Source of the DNA: Methanobacteriota archaeon
GTDB lineage: Archaea > Thermoplasmatota > Poseidoniia > Poseidoniales > Poseidoniaceae
Direction of reading: 5' to 3'
Assembly (NCBI GenBank): GCA_018662825.1
Contig: JABJFI010000087.1
Coordinates: 1 to 38,860 of the forward strand
DNA length: 38,860 nt
A program made the translations under genes and the position numbers. The notes under the pieces were generated by a model that saw only the letters and a list, made by a program, of their open reading frames with translations, was not told the origin of the DNA and made no database searches. The stretch's first letter is position 1. Each line of letters opens with the position of its first letter. Shown in pieces: positions 16,098 to 26,523 of this stretch.

Positions 16098-19000
16098 ATG
16101 AGTCAAAAAATTAAATCAGTCAGCCTTGTATCAATTATGTTGCTTTCCGTCCTCTCGACGTTGTTTTTAGCAACTCTAACTGCCACAGCAAATACCGTTG
16201 TTATTACCGAAGCGATACAGATTGTTGATGGTGGAACCTCCTCCGATACGCAAACAGCAGTCGGCTCCGACAGTGAAGGAAATGTTCACGTTGTTTGGGC
16301 CCGAAATAACCTCCACCTCTACTATTCCATGCTTTCACCACGTGGTGAAACATTGATTGATACCACCCAAATCACTAACCCAGGACTTCACAAGATTTGG
16401 CACCCTGACATGGTTGTCGATGAAAACGACAAAATCCACATTGTTTGGGCCGATAAATCCGCTCAACACAAAATCGTCTATACCGTTCTCAACCCATGGA
16501 AGGCTGCAATGGATGGTTCGGCTTCCGACGACACAACACTTTCTGCAATAAACGACCACGTTGTTTCAAGCCGTGCTCAAAACCGAGATTGGCCAGCAAT
16601 CGATATTGATAGCCAAGGTGGAGTCCACATTGCTTGGGAAGATTCCTATGACGAATTGGGCCGTTTCTTTAACCAACCTCAAATCTATTACACCATGCTT
16701 GTACCAGATGTTAGCACAGGTTCAGTCATCACCAACTTCGATGATACATTGCTCACACCAATCATTGGTCACAAGGGCCACCCCGACATCGTCGTCGATG
16801 CGAACGATTACGTTCAAATCGCTTGGGACGATACACGTGGCGGTAAGGTTGAATTAAACTTCATCGTCGATACATCGGGTTCGATGTATTCTGAATGGGC
16901 AGATATCTGCACTGTTGTTTACGGCGGAAACTTTGCTTCAGGTGGTTATTTCCAAGGTATTAAGCCAATGCTTGAAACTGCAAACATGACCGTTTACGAA
17001 ACAATTTACGGACTAGGAAACACACTTCCTGGTGCGGCAAGCTCAGGAAACTGTGCCGGATACAATCAGAATTCTGGTCCTCGAACCACACCTCTCGGAC
17101 AATTCCCGGGAGATGATTCAGGTGGAATTCGTAAGTTGCCGGGTACTGTTTACAATGGCAACACATATTCTGGATACTCTGGTGAAGACTGGGGCCCGGG
17201 TAGTAACTGGGCTTGCTTGTCTTGGAAAGACGCAACTGGCAACGTCCCAGGCAACCCTCCAACTCAAGACGACCACCGTTGGAACCCAAATGCAACAAAG
17301 ATTGTTATTCCTGTTTCCGATGAAGGGCCAAAAGATGGTGACCCATCTCAACAATCAGATGATTTGACATCAATTGAAGAGGCTCACGACAACTGTATCA
17401 ATGCAGGTGTTATCCCGGTCGGTCTTTACGGACAAGGATACGGTGGCGCTGGAAACATCCAATCCCACTTTATGGATCTCGTTCAATGCCCTAACAGCGT
17501 TGTTTCGACCTCAACCCGAAACTGTCCAGGCAATACACTACGCAGTTCCGATGCTGGCGGTCAAGCATATGAATTCCCATCCGGCTCCGGCGGCACCAAT
17601 GCAATGGCCCTATTGGTCGAAGCAATGGTTTACATCTCAACTAACAATTCTCGTGAAATTTACATGTCGGTTCTTGACCCCTATGGTAAGATGAATAACG
17701 ACCCTGGATGGGTGCCTGGTGCTACTGGACACTCCATCATTGGCGGGGCATATGCCGAGGATACAGGTGCTGGCGCAGACGGGCATCTTGTTGTTGTCAA
17801 TGACACACGCGTAACTATCGACGACGCTTACTCATTCCACCCATCTATTGGCGTCGATATGCAAGGAAACACACACATCGCTTGGATGGATGGCCGAAAC
17901 TATGGTTTCGAAAAGGGCGTCAACTACGAAGTTTTCTACACTAAACTGCGCTTGCAAGGAGCAGGTGCTTGGGATGGTGCAGACCAAGGACTTTCCACTT
18001 ATGCAATTAAGAAAATCCAAGACACACCAATTTCTACTGTTGAAGGAAACTCCGGACTTCCGGGTAATCGCCCATACGGTGGCAACTCAGTCTTCCCTGC
18101 ACTACTTACCGATGACCAAAACAACATCCACATTGCTTGGGTTGATTCAGCAAATGCAACAGCGGATGAAGAGATTCTCTACACTCGCTTGAATTCAACT
18201 GACCTCACAGGACCAGGCCTTACTGCATTGGACCCTTGGGAAGCAGTACCTGTAACATCTTGGGCAAGTAACAAACTTGGTCCAAATTCTGGTAGTCAAC
18301 CAAGCATAGGTATGCCTCCAGCGTTCTCCAATGATTTGGGTAGCGGTGCGCATATTGCTTGGTCAGATACCAATAAGTGTAGTGAAGAAGCCAACAATAA
18401 TAGGTTCACTATCTGTTATTCACACGTTCTTACAGGTCAAGTTGATGTTGAATTCCAAGACGGAGAAACATTCTATCACGTGATTGAACCAGGCCAGCAA
18501 ACCATCTACAATATGTCGATGAACAACTCGACACCAGGTCCTAAAGACCTCGTTGCAGATACATTTGGCCTCAACATTTCAGGAGTTCCTCAAAACTGGA
18601 CTGCAACACTATTCTTTGCAGATAATCACACGACTATTATGCCAGATACACCAATCTTCCTCGAAGGTGGCGAAGATATTCGCTTCTACATGCGTGTCCG
18701 TGCTCCATCGGTCTATCAGGCGGAAGCAGATCAAATAGCTGATATTTCGGTGACGGCAAAATCGTACAAAGACCCAGCAATTCAATCCGACTTGGTCACC
18801 CGTACTCTCATGGACGTTGTACATGGAATAAATCTCGACACATCTCACAGCATGGCAGATGTTGAACAAGGGCAAACTGCAATTTTCTCGATTACGATAA
18901 CCAATACAGGCAACGTTAATGACCGCTTCATCTTCTGGGACCCTTATACTTTGGAAGGGCAGCAAGAGTGGCTACTACCGTTTAATTGGGCTGTTAACTT

Positions 19001-21212
19001 CCCAACCAGTGTTGAGCTAGACCCAGGGCAATCAGTGACGAAGAACCTTGAAGTTCTCGTTCCAACATCTGAAGACCCCGGTGCCTTCGTGATTTATCTC
19101 AAAGGTTGGTCGGAAGGTGAACCAATCAAGTCCATAGAGAAGGGTACTTATGATGTTCTCGAACTTGGAGTATTTGTGTCAATACGTTCTACAGGAAATA
19201 TTGTAATGGATATCTGGGACCTTAGCGAAATGGTTGACCCCGGAGACTGTGTAATTTACGAAATCAACGTTACCAAGAATTTCGATTCTGGAAGTTTGGT
19301 TTTCGTCACACCCGGCGCCCCAGAAGCCAAGCCAGACAACATTTCAATGGATGCATGGCGCACTGACAATTGGGTAATGAACCTAGACTTTTCCAATGCC
19401 CCAGGAGGCAACTGGAACAACCAGGATTTTGAGCGACTGGAGGATATCAGTAAGCCAAGAGATTGGACGATTCCTCCCACTGCTGATTACATCAAATACA
19501 AAGTCGGTGTACAAGTATGTGCCCCAACAGGAGCATCCGCAGGACTTGGTCCAGCAGTTATTGTGAAAGCATATCTTGAAGGATACCCTCGTATTTCAGC
19601 TTCAAAGATTCTTTCGACCAATGTGAATCACGTGTTCTCTTTGCATGCAGATGCAGACATTGATGACGATGATAAAATGACGCTCAACGGTCAAGAAGTT
19701 CTGCCTGTTAACCCAGGTCAGCAAATCATTTTGCCGACAACGGTAACCAATCATGGAAATGGCCCTGATCGCTTTGATTATCGACTCGCACGAGTCACTG
19801 ACCCATCGGGCGTCGATGTTCTTTGGGATATTGAAATACCTCGTGAAACACTCAAGGAATTATCTAGAGATACTAACCAAATTTTCGATATTACTATGAA
19901 TATTCCAGATCAAGTTGAAGCAGGAGTTTACATGGTTGTCTTCCAAACTTTCTCTGAAGAATCATACCCTGATGCAAGCGGCCGTCTTACACGTCTGCGA
20001 TTTACACAATTAATTCCAGTCTATGTGCAGGAATTCTATGATATGCAAATCAGCATGGATTCAACGGTGGACAATGCAATCAAAACTTCAGCACCAGGAC
20101 GTATTGTCCGGTTTGAATTGAACATTACCAACAATGGAAACGTCCCTGATTGGCCAACCCTCAACAATCACACTGCGAACCGAGATGGTGAATCATTGAT
20201 TTGGACTGAGTTGCCTGGAATGGGCACACTCGACGGCTGGTCTGTTGAATGGCGATTGGTGAAACAAATTGGAACTGATTTGACAACCGAAGAGCAATGT
20301 GAAACCGTTGCCTCACTTGAAACCGTTACAGGAGAAGAAGACGCTGCAATTGATCCTGCAGTTGTCTTTGCTGATTTGAGCGACCGTTGTGTCTATCTTG
20401 AATCCGATGACAGGTATTTTATGCCGAAGATGGAACCTTATTCCACCTATCCAGTTGTTGCTATTGTTAAGGTTGCACCATCTGCTAAACTCGATACCCG
20501 AAGTATTGGTCTGAAGGTCGTATCTAAGATGGGTAACATGCTCGAAGGTGGCGACCATGATGATTCACCATCATGGGCTGATGAATTCCTCGACAGCAAT
20601 GAATTCATTGTTACACTACGCTTGCGTGCTCCAAACTTGATCATTGCAGATGTGAGTGTTTCTGACGATACAGGCGATGTTGATACAACCATCCCAATTC
20701 GTGTCATTCTTCGAAACGATGGAAATACACATGCAACCGACATTGAAATCGTTTTGTGTGAATATCCAGATGCTTCTGATACAGACACGATTAACGAAAT
20801 CAAATCAAACGGTTGTGATGATGAAAGTATAGTCATGCGCCAAGTTATCGGCGCACTTCTTGCACCAGATGATTCTGAAGATTACAAGGAAATTGAATTG
20901 GTTCTCCTTTACCCTGTCTCTGCAGGTAGTCACGGCATCTATGTTGTCGTCGACCCGTCAAATGAAATCGTTGAAACACAAGAAAGTGACAATATCAAAC
21001 CTGTTGAAAAGGAATTGAAATCAAGCGGTGGTATGCTGGATGTTGCCGGAGAAGTGATTGGTAAGACCGCTCTTCCATTCGCTGTAATTCTGTTGACCTT
21101 TGCTCTGTTTGGAGTTGTTTACCTCGTTGGACGTGGACGACGCCAAGATGTCTTAGACCGTAAGGCTGAGCAATCGTCTTTGGTATCCGTCTTGGCTGGA
21201 AACGACCTTTGA
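16098..21212 (+). CDS. giant secreted/cell-surface protein: signal peptide, beta-propeller-like repeats, VWA insertion, Ig-like/CARDB repeats, C-terminal TM
   Basis: N-terminal signal peptide; repeated V-D-x..HIAW.D motifs; NFIVDTSGSM MIDAS; repeated PGQ...N.GN...D Ig-like units; C-terminal FAVILLTFALFGVVYLVGRGRRQD. Confidence 0.88.
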   Translation: MSQKIKSVSLVSIMLLSVLSTLFLATLTATANTVVITEAIQIVDGGTSSDTQTAVGSDSEGNVHVVWARNNLHLYYSMLSPRGETLIDTTQITNPGLHKIWHPDMVVDENDKIHIVWADKSAQHKIVYTVLNPWKAAMDGSASDDTTLSAINDHVVSSRAQNRDWPAIDIDSQGGVHIAWEDSYDELGRFFNQPQIYYTMLVPDVSTGSVITNFDDTLLTPIIGHKGHPDIVVDANDYVQIAWDDTRGGKVELNFIVDTSGSMYSEWADICTVVYGGNFASGGYFQGIKPMLETANMTVYETIYGLGNTLPGAASSGNCAGYNQNSGPRTTPLGQFPGDDSGGIRKLPGTVYNGNTYSGYSGEDWGPGSNWACLSWKDATGNVPGNPPTQDDHRWNPNATKIVIPVSDEGPKDGDPSQQSDDLTSIEEAHDNCINAGVIPVGLYGQGYGGAGNIQSHFMDLVQCPNSVVSTSTRNCPGNTLRSSDAGGQAYEFPSGSGGTNAMALLVEAMVYISTNNSREIYMSVLDPYGKMNNDPGWVPGATGHSIIGGAYAEDTGAGADGHLVVVNDTRVTIDDAYSFHPSIGVDMQGNTHIAWMDGRNYGFEKGVNYEVFYTKLRLQGAGAWDGADQGLSTYAIKKIQDTPISTVEGNSGLPGNRPYGGNSVFPALLTDDQNNIHIAWVDSANATADEEILYTRLNSTDLTGPGLTALDPWEAVPVTSWASNKLGPNSGSQPSIGMPPAFSNDLGSGAHIAWSDTNKCSEEANNNRFTICYSHVLTGQVDVEFQDGETFYHVIEPGQQTIYNMSMNNSTPGPKDLVADTFGLNISGVPQNWTATLFFADNHTTIMPDTPIFLEGGEDIRFYMRVRAPSVYQAEADQIADISVTAKSYKDPAIQSDLVTRTLMDVVHGINLDTSHSMADVEQGQTAIFSITITNTGNVNDRFIFWDPYTLEGQQEWLLPFNWAVNFPTSVELDPGQSVTKNLEVLVPTSEDPGAFVIYLKGWSEGEPIKSIEKGTYDVLELGVFVSIRSTGNIVMDIWDLSEMVDPGDCVIYEINVTKNFDSGSLVFVTPGAPEAKPDNISMDAWRTDNWVMNLDFSNAPGGNWNNQDFERLEDISKPRDWTIPPTADYIKYKVGVQVCAPTGASAGLGPAVIVKAYLEGYPRISASKILSTNVNHVFSLHADADIDDDDKMTLNGQEVLPVNPGQQIILPTTVTNHGNGPDRFDYRLARVTDPSGVDVLWDIEIPRETLKELSRDTNQIFDITMNIPDQVEAGVYMVVFQTFSEESYPDASGRLTRLRFTQLIPVYVQEFYDMQISMDSTVDNAIKTSAPGRIVRFELNITNNGNVPDWPTLNNHTANRDGESLIWTELPGMGTLDGWSVEWRLVKQIGTDLTTEEQCETVASLETVTGEEDAAIDPAVVFADLSDRCVYLESDDRYFMPKMEPYSTYPVVAIVKVAPSAKLDTRSIGLKVVSKMGNMLEGGDHDDSPSWADEFLDSNEFIVTLRLRAPNLIIADVSVSDDTGDVDTTIPIRVILRNDGNTHATDIEIVLCEYPDASDTDTINEIKSNGCDDESIVMRQVIGALLAPDDSEDYKEIELVLLYPVSAGSHGIYVVVDPSNEIVETQESDNIKPVEKELKSSGGMLDVAGEVIGKTALPFAVILLTFALFGVVYLVGRGRRQDVLDRKAEQSSLVSVLAGNDL

Positions 21213-21224
21213 TTCAGTGAACAC

Positions 21225-21989
21225 TCACAAATTCTTACGGGGTAGTGAGCCGAGCCAGAACCTAAGGTTTGAGTTGTTTGGAACAGCGACAATTTGTCCT
21301 GCTCGTTCCGACAGTTGACGTTCGAGCCTATTTCGAACTTCATCGAGTAAGGTTGCCATTTCAGTTTGTCCCAATTGTAACTCTCTGCGCAAATCGGTGA
21401 GATCTAATTTTCGCTCCGGAGCCTCGATAAGACTGTGAACCATTGTCCGTTGTTCATAGTGTTCAAAATCAGAATCAACCCCGGCAGAGATACGATTTCT
21501 AATATGCTGATGCAAGGCAATGACTGCGTCCCTTTGGGCATCAATATCTTCAAGAATTCCATTGAGATGTTGAATATGGGCCATACCTTCTCCAACAGAT
21601 ATTTTCTTGCGTCCACTCACGGATTGAACCACAGTTTCAGTTGCATTTGGTAATCTCTTAGAAAGACGCATGGGCCCTCCAGCAGGTAGACTACGTTGCT
21701 CACAAAGAAACAAATCGGGCCCCAAATCGATTCGGAGTGAAATCGATTGTTGAACACTGTATATCGTGCGTGGCGGGCCGCCCTTTTCACTTGCCACCTT
21801 CATTTTTGTTACGAAATTACCTCGCTCTAATTCGCGTAAATGTTTGACAATTGCTTGCTGACTCACATCGAGTAAATCGGCGAGCTGCATGGGGTAGTGC
21901 GGTTCACGAACCAATCGTTCGAGAATCTGACGGCGTAACTTGTTTTGAAGCAAGGTTAGGGCGGTATCAATATCTTCCACACTGCTCAA
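21225..21989 (-). CDS. winged-HTH (ArsR-like) transcriptional regulator
   Basis: LLQNKLRRQILERLVREPHYPMQLADLLDVSQQAIVKHLRELERGNFVTKMKVASEKGGPPRTIYSV. Confidence 0.82.
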   Translation of the reverse strand: MSSVEDIDTALTLLQNKLRRQILERLVREPHYPMQLADLLDVSQQAIVKHLRELERGNFVTKMKVASEKGGPPRTIYSVQQSISLRIDLGPDLFLCEQRSLPAGGPMRLSKRLPNATETVVQSVSGRKKISVGEGMAHIQHLNGILEDIDAQRDAVIALHQHIRNRISAGVDSDFEHYEQRTMVHSLIEAPERKLDLTDLRRELQLGQTEMATLLDEVRNRLERQLSERAGQIVAVPNNSNLRFWLGSLPRKNL

Positions 21990-22105
21990 CTCGGAGTTAC
22001 CTAGACATAGGCACTCTTTGAAGGCGTCGCTTCAATCAAACTCACTAAACAACACTTGAAGACCAAGTCATGAAGGCTGAGATTGATAATCGAACATGCA
22101 TAATC

Positions 22106-23140
22106 TCACATATCGTCCCAAACAGCCCAGTCTCCAGATTCGGATTTTGGCTCCTTTGACTGAACCGATTTTCGCTGCACTGGCCTATTTGGTGTCACAC
22201 TCGTTCCATTGTCTCCACTATCCCAATCTGAAATTTCTTCAGTATTTACGACGGTTTTCTTCCCTACTTGTCGTACCACTTTTGGAGTATCGGCAAAGGG
22301 GTCTTCAACCTCTTGTATTCTTTCAGGGGTATCACCTCGCATAAAGGCATAAACTTGTTCGGTAGTCAAGAGAGTTCCTTGCATGACATCTTTTGAGCCA
22401 TCGACAAAGCCATCGTCACGTTCTATGCCCTCTTCGGGTAATTGAGCACCGGCATTTTGGTGAAGGGTGCTGTTAGAGTCTTTTAACGCAGCCATTAAAT
22501 CATCTTGGTTGTCAAATGATTGAAGCAACACTCCATCGTTATCAACAACTCTGAAGGTGCCATGAATCGCTTTGCTCCGTGCCGAATAGGCGAGAATCCC
22601 TGCAATAGGGAGAAAGAGAAATCCAAGACAACAGATGCCGAATCCAAATATAATTCCACTCGATTCATTAATACTTGGCGGCCAAGTCGAATCAGTGTGT
22701 ATCAACCAAACCGTTTGCCCTTCACATGTATCTTTAACACATGAACTTGAAGCCATCATTTCACCACTTTCTTCTGCAACCCATTGCTCTTGAATAGTGA
22801 ATGCCTCACCATCGGATGCCATAGGATTCCAATCTGAAAAGCATGATTTTGGAGCGAGGTCTTCGCTTGCAGCAGCAGACCCAACAATTGGTGTTAACGT
22901 GACTTCGAGGTCAGTCCCGCTTTCCAAAACTACAGCCATATAGCAATTTTTTTCTTCAACATCAAAAGTAGCCGAACCTTCTCCTTTTATTTCTGCGATT
23001 GAAATTTCTCTTGGATCAAATATGGAATCGATTGTTTCACTTTGGGAGTTTAGAAGAATCATTCCAGTAACAAGGAACAGGACTCCCAATATTGCTAATC
23101 TTGCGACCCAGGGGGAGCGCTTTTTCATTCCCTCGGCCAT
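22106..23140 (-). CDS. hypothetical membrane protein, 344 aa
   Basis: Two TM segments (LAILGVLFLVTGMILLN; GIIFGFGICCLGFLFLPIAGILAY) with acidic cytoplasmic tail. Confidence 0.7.
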   Translation of the reverse strand: MAEGMKKRSPWVARLAILGVLFLVTGMILLNSQSETIDSIFDPREISIAEIKGEGSATFDVEEKNCYMAVVLESGTDLEVTLTPIVGSAAASEDLAPKSCFSDWNPMASDGEAFTIQEQWVAEESGEMMASSSCVKDTCEGQTVWLIHTDSTWPPSINESSGIIFGFGICCLGFLFLPIAGILAYSARSKAIHGTFRVVDNDGVLLQSFDNQDDLMAALKDSNSTLHQNAGAQLPEEGIERDDGFVDGSKDVMQGTLLTTEQVYAFMRGDTPERIQEVEDPFADTPKVVRQVGKKTVVNTEEISDWDSGDNGTSVTPNRPVQRKSVQSKEPKSESGDWAVWDDM

Positions 23141-23182
23141 GGTCTTGCCTCATCCATCATCCTCAATGAATCCTTGCGAGCC

Positions 23183-24283
23183 TTAAGCTAGTCCTAATTC
23201 AGCTAATTTTTCGGGCAAGTAGGTTTCAGTAACGAAGTCCAAACCGTACTTTGCCAAGGATTGTTGTTCCGCTTTCTTTCCAAGTTCCAACATCATATTG
23301 ATTTGTTCTTGCCACCAACTGTCGGCAAACCGAGGGTCTGAAAGTTCGGCATTCAATGCTTCAATATCTTTCTTCGACAAATCATCATTAGGTAAATCAT
23401 ATGCGACAATATCATCTGCAGTAATGCCGAGATAGGTGGCAGATGGAGTGGCAAGATATTCAGAAATATGGGCCGTTTTAATCGCACCATAAGCAATTGA
23501 AGCAAAAATACGGAACGACCACGGGTCACCGTCGAGGAACACAACAACAGGCAAATCCCATTCCTCACTCATCCGTTTCATAATACGTCGAGTTGAACGA
23601 GCAGGTTGCCCTTTGAGATGCAATAGCCCACATCGATATTCTTCATCAAATCCATTTTCAATCAAACGGTCGAACATACCACCAGTTTCAATCGCCATAA
23701 TGAAGTCAATATCGTGCTCAAGCAATTCTATTTTTTCGAGTTCGACATTGTAGGGTACACCGTATCCCGAATCTCCAACATCGTCTCGCGCATTGATTCG
23801 CATCCACTCGCCGCGACGATTACGTTCGCGCAATGTCAAGTTTCCAATCATCCTAGCGCCGTCTTCTTCAGGACGTAATTTGAAATCTTCACGCAAACAT
23901 TTTGTTACAATTTCTAAATCTTCAGCAAGATTATTTGAATCATTTTGACTTCCAAATTTGCCCATCCCCCATCCCTCGGAAATATAGTACATTTCTCTCA
24001 GGGTGGAAGACTTTCCAGCATCCAGCATTTCTTCAATGAATTCAACAACGTGTAATGCCCGAAGCAATTGTTTGGCTGAGCCAAGGCTGGTTGCATCACG
24101 AACAGATTGTTTTTTTCCATATTTGTAAACACCGAGTTTTTTATCAAAACCAATGTTATTTTTGGTCCTAACTGGAAGCGTCATTGTAGGAGGCTCGCCC
24201 TTGACGATTCGGTCATACATTTCTGCAACTACTTCATGCATGGCTGCCTTAGTTTCTTCTGGTGTGCGCATACGAGACATCAA
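23183..24283 (-). CDS. top6A: DNA topoisomerase VI subunit A
   Basis: [24 protein letters not shown] (catalytic Tyr region), [53 protein letters not shown] Toprim region. Confidence 0.93.
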   Translation of the reverse strand: MMSRMRTPEETKAAMHEVVAEMYDRIVKGEPPTMTLPVRTKNNIGFDKKLGVYKYGKKQSVRDATSLGSAKQLLRALHVVEFIEEMLDAGKSSTLREMYYISEGWGMGKFGSQNDSNNLAEDLEIVTKCLREDFKLRPEEDGARMIGNLTLRERNRRGEWMRINARDDVGDSGYGVPYNVELEKIELLEHDIDFIMAIETGGMFDRLIENGFDEEYRCGLLHLKGQPARSTRRIMKRMSEEWDLPVVVFLDGDPWSFRIFASIAYGAIKTAHISEYLATPSATYLGITADDIVAYDLPNDDLSKKDIEALNAELSDPRFADSWWQEQINMMLELGKKAEQQSLAKYGLDFVTETYLPEKLAELGLA

Positions 24284-26421
24284 ACATCACCTCCAAACAA
24301 GGTTCGTTGGCCATCTGGAGGGCTAACAGAAGGTTCAACCTTTTCTTCAATAGCCTCAGACTTTTGTTCTGCAGGTTCGGTAGAAGTTTCGACCACTTCT
24401 GAATAATCCTCGGGGGATGCGATACCACTTTCCTTCAATAATTGTTCTTGGCGGCGAATTTCTTCAAGGAATTTCTCATCCATTTTTGTAGCCCCGATAA
24501 CATCTTGAGAGCCACGGAATAATACCTCAGTTTCCGTCCAATCACCGCGTTCTAATCCGCTTAAACTGTATGAGATAGTTATCTTTTCACCAGGTTGTAA
24601 CGAATCGAGTTTCCAGGCCCATACACCAAGTGCTTCCTTCCGCCCTCCAGTATCATTGTTTTCCATCGTCGCCCCAGACTTTTCAGGCCATGTGGCAAGA
24701 AGTGTGTAGGCTCGAACCCGGCTTGTATAATTGAACAAAACAATTTCGACATCGATATTCTTGGTTTCTTTATTCCATTCAGTCGTTGATTCTGAAATAA
24801 CAGCAGACATGATTTTGGTAATTGAGCCTGAGAGCTCCGGCACTGGGCGTTCAAGAATTTGTGCTGATTTTTCAGCAATAGCGGGTAAGATATCATTGAT
24901 AAGTTCGAATTTTTCCTTGGTCTTTGCCATTTTCTTCTTCTTTTCCAAATGCTTTCGTAAGCCACGCCCCATCTCAAGCATTGCCTTTCTCGCCTCTTCC
25001 ATCACTTCTGCATTATCGGCCAAGGCTTCTTTTGCTTCAGAAGTAAATTGAACATTAGTACTCGCAAGATGAACTAAGATTGCCGCAGGGCCTTTTGGAA
25101 CACCTTTCCCGCCGGCCTGATCTAATCCGTATTGTCGCCAATCAACACTTTCAATGGCTTTGGTGAGTAAACAGCCACCTTGTTGATACATTAGCGGCAC
25201 TCGGTTTGCAAAACGCAAGATTTCAACCGGTTTATCACCGGGCATACCGCCGCCAAAAATCAGACCAACTTCAACTTGGAATGGATTACCTTGTGTAACA
25301 CTGGGAACACGAGTAAGTGTTGTAATAAAGCGAGAATCAATGGTTTTTGATAGACCTTTTTTTATCAGTAATTCTTCGATTGGAGACAGACAATTTGTTG
25401 GAGGCTTGAGTAACTTCACAGGTAATGCATTGAATAACCGTTCTCCTTGGAAGGCTTCTAGAAGCGCACGAATATCATCGCCCTTGATGCTCTTCATTTT
25501 CCTAGTACCTTCGATTTCAGATGCTTGACACAATTCTTTGCGAGCACGATTGGTCACGCCAGAGAAATTATTGAGTAAAAAATGATTCAAATTCAGATCT
25601 TTTGATTCAGATACCATGCGTTGTAATTGACCCAATTCTATGCCGTGGGGATGTGGTTTGATGCTTTCGACCTTTGTTGGTAATCGTTCGGTTACACGAG
25701 TCCAGTGATGTTTTTCCCCTTCAGGGTCAATAAAAATAATCTCGGCATGCGGGTTAACGATGCTCGTCATACGAAGATATTGCCAAACACTTTGTCGGCC
25801 TTTCTGATACTTTGCTTTCATTTGAGCAGTAACTTCTGTACCGTGTTCCTTGCCAGTGCCATCTTCATTGTACCAAATCTCGCGCCCTGCATTCGATTTT
25901 GTTGCTTTGTTTTTACGAGTGTCCAGTCCTATATCCACAAAGGCAGCCGTAGGTTCAGTGGCAATTTTTGAGCGAACATGTGTCGTTTTACCGGTGGTTA
26001 ATTGGCAATACATCACAACCCCGGTAATTCCGATTCCTTGCTGGCCACGAGATTGACGAATCGCGTGGAAACGCGAACCAAAGAGAAGTTGTCCAAAGAC
26101 CTTCTCGATGCTCTTCTGTGGTATTCCTGGGCCGTTATCTTCAACGACCAATTTGACGATATCTTTCTTGGTATCGAGTTTAGTAATATGAATACGAATT
26201 GTGGGGAGTATTCGGGCCTCTTCACAAGCATCCAGTGCATTATCAACTGCTTCTTTTACTGCTGTAATGAGCGAACGTGCAAGGGAATCAAAACCTAGAA
26301 AATGCTTGTTTTTCTCAAAAAACTCAGATATTGCAACTTGTTTTTGATTTGATGCGAGTTTTTGTGCGATGCCAGCCATGGGTATTCCTCCGACAAAGGT
26401 CCTCCTCTGTCCGAATGACAT
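24280..26421 (-). CDS. top6B: DNA topoisomerase VI subunit B (start may be 26379)
   Basis: GHKL ATPase: AVKEAVDNALDACEEARILP, VEDNGPGIPQKSIEKVFGQLLFGSRFHAIRQSRGQQGIGITGVVMY; 4-nt overlap with top6A. Confidence 0.95.
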   Translation of the reverse strand: MSFGQRRTFVGGIPMAGIAQKLASNQKQVAISEFFEKNKHFLGFDSLARSLITAVKEAVDNALDACEEARILPTIRIHITKLDTKKDIVKLVVEDNGPGIPQKSIEKVFGQLLFGSRFHAIRQSRGQQGIGITGVVMYCQLTTGKTTHVRSKIATEPTAAFVDIGLDTRKNKATKSNAGREIWYNEDGTGKEHGTEVTAQMKAKYQKGRQSVWQYLRMTSIVNPHAEIIFIDPEGEKHHWTRVTERLPTKVESIKPHPHGIELGQLQRMVSESKDLNLNHFLLNNFSGVTNRARKELCQASEIEGTRKMKSIKGDDIRALLEAFQGERLFNALPVKLLKPPTNCLSPIEELLIKKGLSKTIDSRFITTLTRVPSVTQGNPFQVEVGLIFGGGMPGDKPVEILRFANRVPLMYQQGGCLLTKAIESVDWRQYGLDQAGGKGVPKGPAAILVHLASTNVQFTSEAKEALADNAEVMEEARKAMLEMGRGLRKHLEKKKKMAKTKEKFELINDILPAIAEKSAQILERPVPELSGSITKIMSAVISESTTEWNKETKNIDVEIVLFNYTSRVRAYTLLATWPEKSGATMENNDTGGRKEALGVWAWKLDSLQPGEKITISYSLSGLERGDWTETEVLFRGSQDVIGATKMDEKFLEEIRRQEQLLKESGIASPEDYSEVVETSTEPAEQKSEAIEEKVEPSVSPPDGQRTLFGGDV

Positions 26422-26523
26422 CGGGCCTATGTGGTAAGCAACCTTGTCGGCCGACGGTTTTTAATGTCTAATACCGAACATTATCAACGACCTTCTTTTC
26501 AGAATGATTCACACACGTCCAAA

